Source: Arthrobacter sp. Bi26
GTDB taxonomy: Bacteria > Actinomycetota > Actinomycetes > Actinomycetales > Micrococcaceae
Assembly: GCF_918697925.1 (NCBI RefSeq)
Contig: NZ_CAKKMF010000049.1
Coordinates: forward strand, 1-36,986
Length of the DNA stretch: 36,986 nt
Direction of reading: 5' to 3'
Position numbers and translations under genes: made by a program. Within the stretch, counting starts at the first letter, position 1. Every line of letters starts with the position of its first letter. The notes beneath the pieces were generated by a model. It was given only the letters and a program-made list of their open reading frames with translations, ran no database searches and was not told where the DNA came from. This document shows, piece by piece, positions 1 through 9,158 of the stretch.

Positions 1-1
1 G

Positions 2-1030
2 GAGAAGGCGCTGCACCTGCCGCCGCTGCCCACCACCACCATCGGATCCTTCCCGCAGACCTCGGAAATCCGCACCGCCCGCGCCCGCGCCAACCGTGGC
101 GACCTCACCACGGAGCAGTACGAGCAGCTCATGAAGGAAGAGATCAAGCGCGTCGTGGAGCTGCAGGAAGAGCTCGGCTTCGACGTCCTGGTCCACGGCG
201 AGCCCGAGCGCAACGACATGGTCCAGTACTTCGCCGAGAACCTCGAAGGCTTCGACGTCACGGTGCACGGCTGGGTCCAGTCCTACGGCTCGCGCTGCAC
301 CCGCCCGTCCATCCTGTGGGGCGATGTCACCCGCAGCGCCCCGATCACGGTGGAATGGGCCAAGTACGCGCAGTCCCTGACCAACAAGCCGATGAAGGGC
401 ATGCTCACCGGCCCGGTCACCATCCTCGCCTGGTCCTTCGTCCGCGATGACCAGCCGCTCGGCGAGACCGCCAACCAGGTGGCCCTGGCCCTCCGCGACG
501 AGATCGCCGACCTCGAAGCGGCCGGCATCAAGGTCATCCAGGTGGACGAGCCGGCCCTCCGCGAACTCCTGCCGCTGCGCAAGGCCGACCAGGCCGCGTA
601 CCTGGACTGGTCCGTGAAGTCCTTCCGCCTCTCCACGGCCGGTGCCGCGGACGCCACCCAGGTCCACACCCACCTGTGCTACTCCGAGTTCGGCGCCATC
701 ATCGACGCGATCGACGGCCTCGACGCCGACGTCACCTCGATCGAGGCCGCCCGCTCCCGCATGGAGGTTGTGCACGACCTCGAGTCCCACGGCTTCGGCC
801 GCGGCGTGGGCCCGGGTGTCTACGACATCCACTCGCCCCGCGTCCCGGGCGAGCAGGAAGTCACCGAGCTGCTGAGCACCGCGGTCAAGCACGTCCCGTC
901 CCGCCAGCTCTGGGTCAACCCGGACTGCGGCCTGAAGACGCGCGGCTACGCCGAGACCGAAGAGTCCCTGCGCAACCTGGTCACGGCCACCAAGACGGTC
1001 CGCGCCGAACTGCTCCAAGCCGCCAAGTAA
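2..1030 (+). CDS. metE: 5-methyltetrahydropteroyltriglutamate-homocysteine methyltransferase, C-terminal part
   Basis: This is cobalamin-independent methionine synthase, which transfers a methyl group from 5-methyltetrahydrofolate polyglutamate to homocysteine in the cytosol. The frame is open from the first bases of the window, so the 5' part lies outside; the visible start is not a true start. The catalytic C-terminal barrel is present. It opens with the hallmark [10 protein letters not shown] segment, then [10 protein letters not shown] carries the His and Cys zinc ligands, TSIEAARS carries the Glu ligand, and [10 protein letters not shown] carries the final Cys ligand. The C-terminus ends normally at TAA and is followed within 20 bp by a strong hairpin. 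Only the N-terminal half (the duplicated barrel of a usual ~750-residue protein) is missing from view. Identification is firm from the zinc-site motifs. Confidence 0.97.
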   Translation, partial: EKALHLPPLPTTTIGSFPQTSEIRTARARANRGDLTTEQYEQLMKEEIKRVVELQEELGFDVLVHGEPERNDMVQYFAENLEGFDVTVHGWVQSYGSRCTRPSILWGDVTRSAPITVEWAKYAQSLTNKPMKGMLTGPVTILAWSFVRDDQPLGETANQVALALRDEIADLEAAGIKVIQVDEPALRELLPLRKADQAAYLDWSVKSFRLSTAGAADATQVHTHLCYSEFGAIIDAIDGLDADVTSIEAARSRMEVVHDLESHGFGRGVGPGVYDIHSPRVPGEQEVTELLSTAVKHVPSRQLWVNPDCGLKTRGYAETEESLRNLVTATKTVRAELLQAAK

Positions 1031-1045
1031 CCCGCTCCAGCCAAA

Positions 1046-1089
1046 ACGACGCCGGCCGGTCACCTCGCAAGGTGGCCGGCCGGCGTCGT
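1046..1089 (+). terminator. Hairpin terminator after metE
   Basis: A long GC-rich inverted repeat begins 16 bp after the metE stop. The arms are 19 bp with one G-T wobble and enclose a six-base loop. The following tract is only moderately T-rich, as is common in high-GC actinobacteria. It probably ends metE transcription. Its core GGCCGGTCAC recurs in the hairpin at 17337-17374. Confidence 0.75.
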
Positions 1090-1178
1090 ACGTTCTTGGT
1101 CATCGATTGCTGAGCAGTCGCCCTTTTGGGCGCTCAAAAGGGCACCTGCGGAGCAGTGGATCCAAGTTCGCCGGCGAT

Positions 1179-1685
1179 TCAGGATTCCCAGAGGATTTCG
1201 TCGTCGACGACGCCGTCCTCATCCGCGGAGGCGACGAGGACCTCGTCGGTGAAATGCTGGCCCAGCGTGAAGTCGAGGACGAAGTAGCGTTCCGGCTGGC
1301 CGGGGTAGATGCCCACGTGGCCGAGCTTGAGCGCCCTGAGGAAGACCTCGTCGGTCAGCTGGCTCTTGTTCTCGACGCCGAAAACCTTCTTGAGGTGTTC
1401 GTCCTTGATCGCGTTGCAGTGGAAGTGGCGGTACTCCTGGGGGCTGGTGCCTTCCTGGTCCAGTTCCTCGGCGATCATTTCGCGGACCTGGTCCACGAGC
1501 TCGGGCAGGAAGCGCAAGCGGTAGTCAACTTTGTGCATGGCCGCTTCATCGAAATGGTCATGCGCGTTGACATTCAGGTCAAGCTCCACGGTCTGGCCCG
1601 CCAGCTCATGCGTGGCGGTGAGATTATGGTCCCTTCCGTGGTTGAGCTCGACCTCGCCGAAGTGCTTGCTCGCTACCTTGTTCAT
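1179..1685 (-). CDS. DUF2004-like hypothetical protein
   Basis: A cytosolic protein of 168 residues without signal peptide or membrane segment. It is rich in acidic and aromatic residues, and the C-terminal stretch (LGHVGIYPG...YFVLDFTLG...ILWES) resembles DUF2004/DUF6985 family proteins, whose function is unknown. The frame stays open upstream to 1850. I chose the ATG at 1685 because the extra 55 residues are Arg/Pro-rich, look non-conserved, and would overlap the divergent aldehyde dehydrogenase gene. It is convergent with metE and divergent from the next gene, with about 100 bp between the starts. Family assignment is from recall of the C-terminal pattern, so it is moderate. Confidence 0.75.
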   Translation of the reverse strand: MNKVASKHFGEVELNHGRDHNLTATHELAGQTVELDLNVNAHDHFDEAAMHKVDYRLRFLPELVDQVREMIAEELDQEGTSPQEYRHFHCNAIKDEHLKKVFGVENKSQLTDEVFLRALKLGHVGIYPGQPERYFVLDFTLGQHFTDEVLVASADEDGVVDDEILWES

Positions 1686-1783
1686 ATGTTCAACATAGTC
1701 CTGAAAACCGGACCATTCCAGCGTTGGCAGGGTTTTATCGGGTGCCGGACCGGCGGATGTCCGTGTGACTGTAGATTGATCGG

Positions 1784-3178
1784 ATGCAGCATGTAATCTC
1801 GCCCGTCGTCCGTGCCCGTGCCGTGTTCGACGCCGGGACCACGCGTCCACTCACCTGGCGGCTGGATCAACTGCGCGGGCTGCGGCGCATGCTGGCGGAA
1901 CGGCAGGCGGACTTCGCCGAATCCCTCGCCCACGACGTGGGCAAGCACCGCACCGAGGCGCAGCTGGCGGAGATCGGATTCGCTGACGCAGAGGCGGCAC
2001 ATCTGGAGCGGCACCTGGAAAACTGGCTGCGGCCCCGCCGCGTGCCGGTGCCTCCCGCAGTACAGCCGGCCCGTGCCTGGACCGAACTCACTCCGCTGGG
2101 CGTGGTGCTGGTGATCGGGCCGTGGAATTACCCACTGCAACTGCTGCTCGCCCCGCTGGCCGGAGCCTTGGCCGCGGGAAACACCGTAGTGCTCAAGCCG
2201 AGCGAACACGCCCCGGCCACCTCGGCCGCGCTGGCCCGCTGGATTCCCGAATACCTGGCCGGCGCCGCCGAGGTGGTTGAGGGCGGCATCCCGGAGACCA
2301 CAGCGCTGCTGGCCGAACGGTTCGACCACATCTTCTTCACCGGGGGAGAGGCCGCGGCGAAGGTGGTGATGCGCGCGGCCGCCGAACACCTGACCCCCGT
2401 GACGCTGGAGCTCGGCGGCAAGTGCCCGGCCTATGTCGATGCGTCCACGGACCTTGCCACGGCGGCCAAACGGATTGCCTGGGGCCGGTTCATGAACGCT
2501 GGGCAGACGTGCGTCGCCCCGGACTACGTCCTGGCCCGCGAGGAGGTCCTGGAGCCGCTGCAGGCCGAGCTGATCAAGGCCATCACGGCGCTCTTCGGAA
2601 CGGACCCGGCGGCGAGCCCGTCCTACGGCCGGATTGTCGATGACCGCCACTTCGCACGGCTCGCTGCCCTGGCCGACGCCAGCACGGTGGTGCACGGCGG
2701 ACAGCGCGACGCCGCCAGCCGCTACCTAGCGCCGACCCTGCTGCGGCCGGCGCCCGGCGACGCCGTCATGGCCGAAGAAATCTTCGGCCCGCTGCTGCCA
2801 CTGGTGCCCGTGCGCGGGCTCGACGCGGCCATCGGGGAGGTCAACGGGCGCGCCAAACCGCTGGCCCTCTACGTCTTCAGCAAGGATCCCGCGACGCGCC
2901 GTGCCTTCGCCGAGCGGACCTCGTCCGGGGCGTTGTGTTTCGATGTTCCGGCGGCCCACCTCTCCGTCCCCGGGCTTCCGTTTGGCGGGGTAGGCGGCAG
3001 CGGCATGGGCGCGTACCACGGGGAACATTCGGTGCGGACGTTCTCGCATGAGCGCTCCACCCTGGACAAGCCGCTGTGGCCGGACACACTGGAACTCATC
3101 TACCCGCCGTACACCCGGACCAGGCACCGGATCATCGACGCGCTGGTCGCGCCGGTCGGAAAGCGGGTCAGGTCCTAA
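1784..3178 (+). CDS. Aldehyde dehydrogenase family protein (class 3-like)
   Basis: An NAD(P)+-dependent aldehyde dehydrogenase of 464 residues, oxidising an aldehyde to its acid in the cytosol. Visible family motifs in order are the WNYPLQL segment and VVLKPSE of the cofactor site, FTGG, the general-base glutamate in LELGGK, and the catalytic cysteine in NAGQTCVAPDYVL. The C-terminal LPFGGVGGSGMGAYHG segment is typical of the family. The short length and the lack of a long N-terminal extension fit the class 3 / coniferyl- or fatty-aldehyde dehydrogenase branch rather than the ~500-residue betaine/acetaldehyde types. The start at 1784 is the first ATG in frame; no good ribosome binding site is seen, so a leaderless start is possible. 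Substrate cannot be told from sequence. Confidence 0.93.
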   Translation: MQHVISPVVRARAVFDAGTTRPLTWRLDQLRGLRRMLAERQADFAESLAHDVGKHRTEAQLAEIGFADAEAAHLERHLENWLRPRRVPVPPAVQPARAWTELTPLGVVLVIGPWNYPLQLLLAPLAGALAAGNTVVLKPSEHAPATSAALARWIPEYLAGAAEVVEGGIPETTALLAERFDHIFFTGGEAAAKVVMRAAAEHLTPVTLELGGKCPAYVDASTDLATAAKRIAWGRFMNAGQTCVAPDYVLAREEVLEPLQAELIKAITALFGTDPAASPSYGRIVDDRHFARLAALADASTVVHGGQRDAASRYLAPTLLRPAPGDAVMAEEIFGPLLPLVPVRGLDAAIGEVNGRAKPLALYVFSKDPATRRAFAERTSSGALCFDVPAAHLSVPGLPFGGVGGSGMGAYHGEHSVRTFSHERSTLDKPLWPDTLELIYPPYTRTRHRIIDALVAPVGKRVRS

Positions 3179-3396
3179 CCGGCTTCCACGCCGTCCCATT
3201 CGACCTCGACCCAACGCGTCCCCTCGTCGTCCCAGGACTCCGAGTGCCCCAGCAGGGCTATGTCCTCGAAGCTCGCCTCGATGCCATGGCGCTGCAGCGT
3301 GTCCCGGAGTTCCTCGGTGGCCGCCCGGATGGCCGCGGCGATTACCTCGGGGTTGTCGGAGGAGACGGGCCGGGAGGCTGAATAGCTTTTGTTCAT
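3175..3396 (-). CDS. Small hypothetical protein
   Basis: A protein of 73 residues, acidic at the end and tryptophan-rich (SWDD...RWVEVEWDG). Function is not recognised. The ATG at 3396 is preferred over the one at 3405 because GAGAAGG lies about 9 bases upstream of it but directly abuts the other. Its stop overlaps the convergent aldehyde dehydrogenase stop by 4 bp. Codon use matches its neighbours, and the good ribosome binding site supports a real gene. Confidence 0.65.
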   Translation of the reverse strand: MNKSYSASRPVSSDNPEVIAAAIRAATEELRDTLQRHGIEASFEDIALLGHSESWDDEGTRWVEVEWDGVEAG

Positions 3397-3481
3397 GGCC
3401 CCCATCCTTCTCGATCGGGCGCCGGAGGGAAACCCCTCCGCAGTTCTTAGACGTGTGGTCTTTCAGCTCGGCCCTTCGGGC

Positions 3482-4402
3482 TCAATCCTTTCGCACGGTG
3501 CTGAGCCTGTGCATCGTCTCGGCCAGCAGTTCCACGAACAGCTGGACCTGGGCGGTCCGCTTCTCGTTGATCAGCAGGGCGAAAACATTGCGGGCCAGCC
3601 TGATCTCCGGAACATCGAGGACCACGACGCCGGCAGGCCGGTGCCGCAGGGCCAGCTCGGGGACCAGGGCGGCGCCGAGCCCGGCGGCCGCCATTTCCAG
3701 GCTGGCATGGAAGTCATCGCTGTAGGCCACCACACGGGGGTGCAGGTTGCAGCTCGCGAAGAGGCGTTCGATCACCGTGGCATCGGATGTGCCCGGGTGA
3801 TGCATGATCCAGGGCATGTCCGAGAGATGCGGGGCGGCCACCTTGGAATCCGTGCCGATGCCCCAGGCCGCGGGCAGCACCACCCGGAAGTCGTCGTCGC
3901 CGATCCACTGCCGGTCCACGGTGTGCGGCCAGGCGAGGCCGGACTGTCCCACCTGGTACACCAGGGCAACGTCGAGTTCGCCGCCGGTCCGCAGCCCCTG
4001 GATGGTCTGGGCCGGTTCCGCGACCGAGACCCGCAGGTCGATGCCGAGCTTCTTCCAGGCCGGGTTCTGCAGGATCGGCGGCAGCACATAGGTGGCAAGG
4101 CTCGGGAAAATGCCCAGCCGCAGCTCCTGGCTGGGGCTCTCCTGCGCCCGTGAGGCGGCGGCCATGAGCGTCTCGATATCCGTGAGCACTTTGGCTGCGT
4201 GCCGTGTCATGACGACGGCGGCTTCCGTCGGCTGGATGCTGCGGGCCGCCCGCTGGAACAAGGTGACGCCGGTGTCGCGCTCCAGTGCCGACATTTGCTG
4301 GGAGACGGCCGAGGCCGTGTAGCCGAGCCGGGCCGCGGCGGCCGCAAACGATCCAAGCCGGATCACTTCGACAAGGGTCCGAAGATGGACGGGGTTGATC
4401 AA
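3482..4402 (-). CDS. LysR family transcriptional regulator
   Basis: A DNA-binding regulator of about 306 residues. The N-terminal winged helix-turn-helix is clear (HLRTLVEVIRLGSFAAAAARLGYTASAVSQQMSALE...GVTLFQR), followed by a linker helix and a periplasmic-binding-like co-inducer domain (LRLGIFPSLATYVLPP to the C-terminus). Length is normal. Two in-frame TTG codons can serve as start. I prefer 4402 because GAAGGG sits about 6 bases upstream, while the TTG at 4432 has no visible Shine-Dalgarno. LysR regulators often control a divergent neighbour, here the oxidoreductase operon beginning at 4725, but the ~320-bp gap and lack of a clear T-N11-A operator leave the target open. Confidence 0.9.
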   Translation of the reverse strand: MINPVHLRTLVEVIRLGSFAAAAARLGYTASAVSQQMSALERDTGVTLFQRAARSIQPTEAAVVMTRHAAKVLTDIETLMAAASRAQESPSQELRLGIFPSLATYVLPPILQNPAWKKLGIDLRVSVAEPAQTIQGLRTGGELDVALVYQVGQSGLAWPHTVDRQWIGDDDFRVVLPAAWGIGTDSKVAAPHLSDMPWIMHHPGTSDATVIERLFASCNLHPRVVAYSDDFHASLEMAAAGLGAALVPELALRHRPAGVVVLDVPEIRLARNVFALLINEKRTAQVQLFVELLAETMHRLSTVRKD

Positions 4403-4665
4403 GGGCTGCCCTTCGCCTGGTAGCAGGTCCAATGTGGCGGGTCCACGGGACGGGACCGGAAATCCCGCTTCATTGTGGCATATCCGGCCTACCCCGGGCG
4501 GCCAGGGTTGGCTGCACGGAATGTCTGCACGGCACGGCCATGCCCATGCATGAGACTTCGAGGGGCCCCAACCGAGCGACGGTTGCCGGCGCCGCAGGCG
4601 GTGAACTGAAAGCCGACCTGAAAAATGCGGAATCCATACTCATCCGGCCGCCCGACGGCAACGAA

Positions 4666-4706
4666 TAGCCCACAAGAGACTTCGGGCTAGAGAAGTATTT
4701 GGGCTA
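4666..4706. promoter_or_regulatory. Possible operator upstream of the oxidoreductase operon
   Basis: Seven-base arms TAGCCCA and TGGGCTA flank this 41-bp stretch, with a third half-like copy CGGGCTA at 4684-4690. It lies just before the ribosome binding site of the operon starting at 4725. This could be a regulator site or part of a leader structure; evidence is only the symmetry and position. Confidence 0.3.
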
Positions 4707-4724
4707 AACAACAGGAGCAGACCA

Positions 4725-6128
4725 GTGTCGCAAGCAGCAGGGATTCCGGGAGGACGGCGGGTCGCCGTCATCGGCAGCGGAGTGGCGGGGCTGACCGCCG
4801 CCTACGTGCTGAACGGGCGGGACCGGGTGACCCTCTTCGAGGCGGACGCCCGGCTCGGCGGCCACGCCCACACCCACGATGTGCCGCAGCAGAACGGGCC
4901 CACCCTGGGCGTGGACACCGGCTTCATCGTGCACAACGAGCGGACCTACCCCACACTCCTGCGCCTGTTCGCCGAGCTCGGCGTCGAAACCCAGGACTCC
5001 GAGATGAGCATGTCCGTCCGCTGCGACGGCTGCGGCCTGGAATACGCCGGCGCACGGCCCAACGGGAGCGGCATCATTCCCCGGCCGTCCACCCTGCTGC
5101 GCGGCCGCTACCTGCGGATGCTCTTGGAAGTCACCCGGTTCCACCGCCGGGCCCGCGCCCTGCTGGCGGAACCCTCCACGGGAACAGGCACCGGCACAGG
5201 ACACGAGCTCACCCTGGGCGAGTTCCTGGCCCGGGAAAAATTCGGCAGCTACTTCATCTCGCACTTCATGACCCCTGTGGTCAGCGCCGTCTGGTCCTGC
5301 GACCCCACCACCGCGCTGGCCTACCCGGCCCGCTACCTGTTCACCTTCCTGGGCCACCATGGCCTGCTCGGCGTCAAAGGCTCGCCGCAGTGGCGGACGG
5401 TCACCGGCGGCTCGCGCAGATACGTTGACAAGGTGGCCAAGACCCTGCCGGACATCCGGCTCGCCAGCCCTGTCACCACGGTGCACCGGCACGCCGACGG
5501 CGTGGACGTCACGTCCGCGCTGGGTGCCGGGACTGTGCGCGAGACCTTTGACGCCGTCGTGATCGCCACCCACCCGGCACAGGCCCTGCGCATGCTCACC
5601 GGGGCCTCGGCCGCCGAGAGGGATGCCCTTGGCGGCATGCCGTACTCGGTGAACCAGACCATTTTCCACCGCGACGAAGCCGTGCTGCCGGCCAGCCCCA
5701 ACGCCCAGGCATCCTGGAACTACCGGCTGCCGTCCTGCGATGCCCGGCCGGACAAGGTCCTGGTCAGCTACGACATGACACGGCTGCAGCGGCTGGAGCC
5801 CGCGGACGGCGGCCGGTACATCGTCAGCCTCGGCGAATCCGAACTGATCGACGGCGCTGCGGTCCTGGACCGGATGGTCTACGAGCACCCGCAGTACACC
5901 CCGGAGTCGCTGAAGGCGCAGGAGCGGATCCTCGGACTCGGCGACGAGCGCCTGGCCTTCGCCGGCGCCTACCACGGCTGGGGATTCCACGAGGACGGCG
6001 CCTTGTCCGGCCTCAAGGCCGCCGCCCTGCTGGGCCGCGACTGGGACGATGCCGCCGCCCTGAACGAGGAGTACCGTTCCGTGGCCGAAGATCCTGACCT
6101 GCAGGCCGTCTCCGCGGAGGGCTCATGA
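4725..6128 (+). CDS. FAD-dependent oxidoreductase (amine oxidase-like, COG2907 type)
   Basis: A flavoprotein of 467 residues. The N-terminus has the dinucleotide-binding fold (RVAVIGSGVAGLTAAYVL, then an acidic residue in FEADARLGGHA) and the C-terminus has a closing FAD-contact segment (RLAFAGAYHGWGFHEDGALSG). The start is GTG with GGAG 7 bases upstream. Its stop overlaps the start of the DUF1365 gene (ATGA), and a methyltransferase gene follows, so the three form one translationally coupled operon. This trio (COG2907, DUF1365, COG2230) recurs in many bacteria and is thought to modify unsaturated acyl chains of membrane lipids. The exact reaction of this subunit is not established here. No membrane segment is seen. 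Confidence 0.9.
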   Translation: MSQAAGIPGGRRVAVIGSGVAGLTAAYVLNGRDRVTLFEADARLGGHAHTHDVPQQNGPTLGVDTGFIVHNERTYPTLLRLFAELGVETQDSEMSMSVRCDGCGLEYAGARPNGSGIIPRPSTLLRGRYLRMLLEVTRFHRRARALLAEPSTGTGTGTGHELTLGEFLAREKFGSYFISHFMTPVVSAVWSCDPTTALAYPARYLFTFLGHHGLLGVKGSPQWRTVTGGSRRYVDKVAKTLPDIRLASPVTTVHRHADGVDVTSALGAGTVRETFDAVVIATHPAQALRMLTGASAAERDALGGMPYSVNQTIFHRDEAVLPASPNAQASWNYRLPSCDARPDKVLVSYDMTRLQRLEPADGGRYIVSLGESELIDGAAVLDRMVYEHPQYTPESLKAQERILGLGDERLAFAGAYHGWGFHEDGALSGLKAAALLGRDWDDAAALNEEYRSVAEDPDLQAVSAEGS

Positions 6129-6871
6129 GCGCAATTGCAGCCATCTACCGCGCCGCCATCTATCGCACAGTCATCTCCCATGTGCGGCGCACCCCGCTGC
6201 ACAACGCTTTCACGTACCGCAGCTACAGCTGGTATGTCGACGTCGACCACCTTCCGCAGTTGCCGCGGCTGCTCCGGCCGCTGGCCGGCTTCCGGGTGGA
6301 GGACCATCTCGGCGACCCGGACGGCACGCTGCGCGGCAATGTGGAACGCTACCTCGCCACCCAGGGGATCGGGCTCGACGGCGGACGCATCGCCATGCTG
6401 GCCAGTGCCCGGGTATTCGGGCACGTGTTCAACCCGCTAAGCGTGTTCTGGTGCCATGACAGCGCCGGTGAGTTGCGCTGCGTCGTCGTCGAGGTCCACA
6501 ACACGTACGGGGAGCGGCACTGCTACCTCCTCGAAACCGACGCCACTGGCCGGGCGAGCGTCCCGAAGGCGTTTTACGTCTCCCCGTTCAACGACGTCGA
6601 CGGCGAGTACCGCATGAAGCTCCCCGAACCCGGTGAACGGCTTGCCGTATCGATCGTCCTGGAGCGGGAGGGCCAGCAGCCCTTCATCGCCACCATGGAC
6701 GGCGTCCGCCACGAAGCGACGCTGCGGTACATCGTGTCCGCGGCGCTCGCGGTACCTCTGGGCCCGCTGCGTGTTGCGGCGCAGATCCGCTGGCAGGGCA
6801 TCAGGCTGTGGGCACGCCGCCTGCCCATCATCAAGAAACCACACCACCCTTCACAGGAGGCAGTTCAGTGA
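6125..6871 (+). CDS. DUF1365 family protein
   Basis: A protein of 248 residues matching the DUF1365 family, with the conserved opening SHVRRTPLHNAFTYRSYSWYVDVD and the core FGHVFNPLSVFWCHD. The family has no proven activity but is nearly always encoded next to a COG2907 flavoprotein and a cyclopropane-synthase-like methyltransferase, as here. It overlaps the upstream gene by 4 bp (ATGA) and the downstream gene by 4 bp (GTGA), so its expression is coupled to both. A basic C-terminal tail (RWQGIRLWARRLPIIKKPHH) may touch the membrane; this is inference. Confidence 0.92.
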   Translation: MSAIAAIYRAAIYRTVISHVRRTPLHNAFTYRSYSWYVDVDHLPQLPRLLRPLAGFRVEDHLGDPDGTLRGNVERYLATQGIGLDGGRIAMLASARVFGHVFNPLSVFWCHDSAGELRCVVVEVHNTYGERHCYLLETDATGRASVPKAFYVSPFNDVDGEYRMKLPEPGERLAVSIVLEREGQQPFIATMDGVRHEATLRYIVSAALAVPLGPLRVAAQIRWQGIRLWARRLPIIKKPHHPSQEAVQ

Positions 6872-8331
6872 CTATGACCGAAGCGACCGGATCCGGCGCG
6901 GGACGGGCCCAGGGCGCCACGCGCAGCGGAGCCGTCAGCAGCAGGGTGCCTTACACCGTTCCCCAGCCGCCCGTCGCCATCGACGCCGCCATCTGGCCCA
7001 GCATCGCGACAGTGCCCTCGAGCCTGAAGGCCCGTGTGGCCGGACGCGCTGCGGACGCCATCTTCAAGGCGGCCGTGCGCAGGCTGCCGCTGGAAGTCCG
7101 GTACCCGGACGGCACGATATTGGGCAAGACGGCGCTGGGAAAGGCGCCGGGCAATGCCGTTCTGGAGCGGGATGCCTCGGACCAGGCACCCGCCGAGCAG
7201 GCGCCCGCCGGCACCGCCTACCCCGTCATGACCATCAACCGGCCCGACGACTTCGCCGCCCGGCTCGGCGACGGCGGCCTGATCGGCCTGGGCGAGTCCT
7301 TCATGGCCGGCGACTGGGACGCCGATGACCTCACCGCCGTCATGGAGGTGTTTGCCTCCCGCGTCGGCACACTCGTGCCCGAGCCGCTGCAGAAGCTGCG
7401 CGGCCTGTACCTCCCGCGCCAGCCGCGCAGGGAACGGAACACCGAGAAAAACACCCGCTCCAACATCTCGCGGCACTACGACCTCTCCAACGAGCTCTTC
7501 GCCTCGTTCCTGGACAGCACCATGACGTACTCCAGCGCCCTCTTCCCGGAAAACGGCGACGCCCTGCGGAGCGTGGCCTGGGACGGGCTGGCCGCCGCGC
7601 AGCAGGCCAAGATTGACCGCCTCCTGGACAAGGCCGGCGTGAAGGAAGGCACCCGCGTCCTGGAAATCGGCACCGGCTGGGGCGAGCTCGCCCTGCGCGC
7701 CGCCTCCCGCGGCGCCACCGTCTACTCCGTCACGCTCTCCAGCGAACAGCAGGAACTCGCCCGCCGGCGCGTGGCCGAGGCCGGCTACGCCGACGCTGTC
7801 ACGATCGAGCTGAAGGACTACCGCGCTGTGGAGGGGGAGTACGACGCCGTCGTCTCGGTCGAAATGATCGAGGCCGTCGGCTTCGAATACTGGGCCACGT
7901 ACTTCCAGACAATCGAGCGGGTCCTGGCCCCGGGCGGCAAGGTGGCCATCCAGGCCATCACGATCGCCCACGACCGCCTCATGGCCACCCGCACCAGCTA
8001 CACCTGGGTGCACAAGTACATCTTCCCCGGCGGGGTCATTCCGTCCGTCCGCGCCATCGAAGACATCACCGCCAAGCAGACCGGACTGCGCGTGCGCGAA
8101 CGCCTCGCCATGGGCGACCACTATGCCCAGACCCTGAGGCTCTGGGAGGAGCGGTTCATGGCCCGCGAAGACGAGGTGGGGGCCATGGGCTTCGACGCGG
8201 TCTTCCAGCGGATGTGGCTGTTCTACCTGTGCTACTCCCGGGCCGGGTTTGAAACGGGCTATCTCGACGTGCAGCAGATCGTGCTCGACAGTGCCCTTAC
8301 GAACGGTGCCGCCACCAAGGGCGCGGCCTAG
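6868..8331 (+). CDS. Cyclopropane-fatty-acyl-phospholipid synthase family methyltransferase
   Basis: An S-adenosylmethionine-dependent methyltransferase of 487 residues acting on unsaturated acyl chains of phospholipids. The SAM-binding motif is VLEIGTGWGELALRAA. EMIEAVGFEYWATYF is the typical acidic active-site loop of the family, and the C-terminal helix region has the usual LRLWEERF...LCYSRAGF pattern. The N-terminal ~150 residues form the extra domain of COG2230 members. The start is GTG at 6868, fixed by a perfect AGGAGG 7 bases upstream; upstream in-frame ATGs lie inside the DUF1365 gene. It is the last gene of the operon and is followed by a hairpin at 8445. Whether the product is a cyclopropane or a methyl-branched chain cannot be told. 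Confidence 0.92.
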   Translation: MTMTEATGSGAGRAQGATRSGAVSSRVPYTVPQPPVAIDAAIWPSIATVPSSLKARVAGRAADAIFKAAVRRLPLEVRYPDGTILGKTALGKAPGNAVLERDASDQAPAEQAPAGTAYPVMTINRPDDFAARLGDGGLIGLGESFMAGDWDADDLTAVMEVFASRVGTLVPEPLQKLRGLYLPRQPRRERNTEKNTRSNISRHYDLSNELFASFLDSTMTYSSALFPENGDALRSVAWDGLAAAQQAKIDRLLDKAGVKEGTRVLEIGTGWGELALRAASRGATVYSVTLSSEQQELARRRVAEAGYADAVTIELKDYRAVEGEYDAVVSVEMIEAVGFEYWATYFQTIERVLAPGGKVAIQAITIAHDRLMATRTSYTWVHKYIFPGGVIPSVRAIEDITAKQTGLRVRERLAMGDHYAQTLRLWEERFMAREDEVGAMGFDAVFQRMWLFYLCYSRAGFETGYLDVQQIVLDSALTNGAATKGAA

Positions 8332-8444
8332 ACCGAGCACCAGCCGAGGTCCTGAATAGGTCCTGAATAGGTCCCCGTGGCGCCGGTCACGGCATGACGG
8401 CGCAGGGTATGACGACTCGGGTGTTAGAACAATCACCATCTGAT

Positions 8445-8473
8445 GAGGCGGGCACCACGGTGCCCGCCTCTTT
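8445..8473 (+). terminator. Rho-independent-type terminator
   Basis: Twelve-base complementary arms (GAGGCGGGCACC and its complement) separated by two bases are followed by TTT. It lies 110 bp after the methyltransferase stop and would end the lipid operon before nrdH. The rest of the 490-bp gap holds a tandem AGGTCCTGAAT pair near 8350, a weaker hairpin at about 8600-8629, and the putative NrdR site. Confidence 0.7.
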
Positions 8474-8718
8474 AGTGTGCCCGGACACCAGATGTAGTGG
8501 CCGGCGCCACCGTGACGCGCCCGCACGGAGGGGCGCGACACGCCGTCTGCGGTGCGACACGCGGGGGTGATTAATGTGGGTAACTACTGCACAGGGTGTG
8601 GATTTCGTCCGCCAAAATGGCGGAAATCCGGACATTTGGAGGGCCCCCTCCTGTGGATTAACGGTGGGTTAAATGACATACTTGTAATACATCATCTTGG
8701 GGTCCGCGTGAGGCTCTT

Positions 8719-8734
8719 GCACTACATGTAGTAT
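8719..8734. promoter_or_regulatory. Putative NrdR box upstream of nrdH
   Basis: The perfect 12-bp palindrome ACTACATGTAGT (8721-8732) sits about 90 bp before nrdH and resembles the NrdR consensus (ACACWATATATWGTGT form). NrdR represses ribonucleotide reductase operons when dATP is high, usually through two boxes. A weak second candidate, ATACTTGTAATACATC, is centred about 40 bp upstream near 8687; that spacing is longer than the usual three turns. Assignment rests on the palindrome and on the operon below. Confidence 0.55.
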
Positions 8735-8823
8735 CGACATACAGTTCCAGCAGAGCATCAGCGCGGGACAGTCGGAGCCGGGGAAGCGCTCCGAAGAAGA
8801 CTTCAACAAAGGGGACTAGGACC

Positions 8824-9069
8824 ATGACCGTTACGGTTTACACGAAGCCGGCCTGCGTTCAGTGCAACGCGACCTACCGCGCGCTGGACAAGAAGGGCAT
8901 CGCCTACCAGAGTGTCGACATCTCCCAGGATGCGGAGGCCCTTGAGCGCCTGAAGTCCCTGGGCTACATGCAGGCCCCCGTTGTCGTCACTGACCAGGAC
9001 CACTGGTCCGGTTTCCGCCCGGACAAGATCGAAGAACTGGCGCAGGCCGCCGCCGTCGCTGTAGCCTGA
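8824..9069 (+). CDS. nrdH: Glutaredoxin-like protein NrdH
   Basis: The electron donor for class Ib ribonucleotide reductase, a small thioredoxin-fold protein of 81 residues reduced by thioredoxin reductase. The redox motif is CVQC at residues 11-14, and the C-terminal part carries the NrdH-type GFRPDKI segment. It is the first gene of the nrdHIEF operon and is preceded by the putative NrdR box. Length is normal for the family. Confidence 0.97.
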   Translation: MTVTVYTKPACVQCNATYRALDKKGIAYQSVDISQDAEALERLKSLGYMQAPVVVTDQDHWSGFRPDKIEELAQAAAVAVA

Positions 9070-9158
9070 AACGCCCCGTAGCCTGAAACGCCCAATCACC
9101 TGAAACACTCAGGGACGCCGCTACCAGGCAAGAATTCACGGTAGATGAGGTGACCACC

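Noticed and set aside
4432..4668. Plus- and minus-strand open frames between the LysR gene and the oxidoreductase
   Set aside because: No ribosome binding site, no family-like sequence and overlapping frames on both strands.
4725..8331. The lipid operon as tuberculostearic or furan fatty acid genes by name
   Set aside because: The flavoprotein is of the COG2907 amine-oxidase kind, and the sequence does not show which acyl product is made, so no gene symbols were given.
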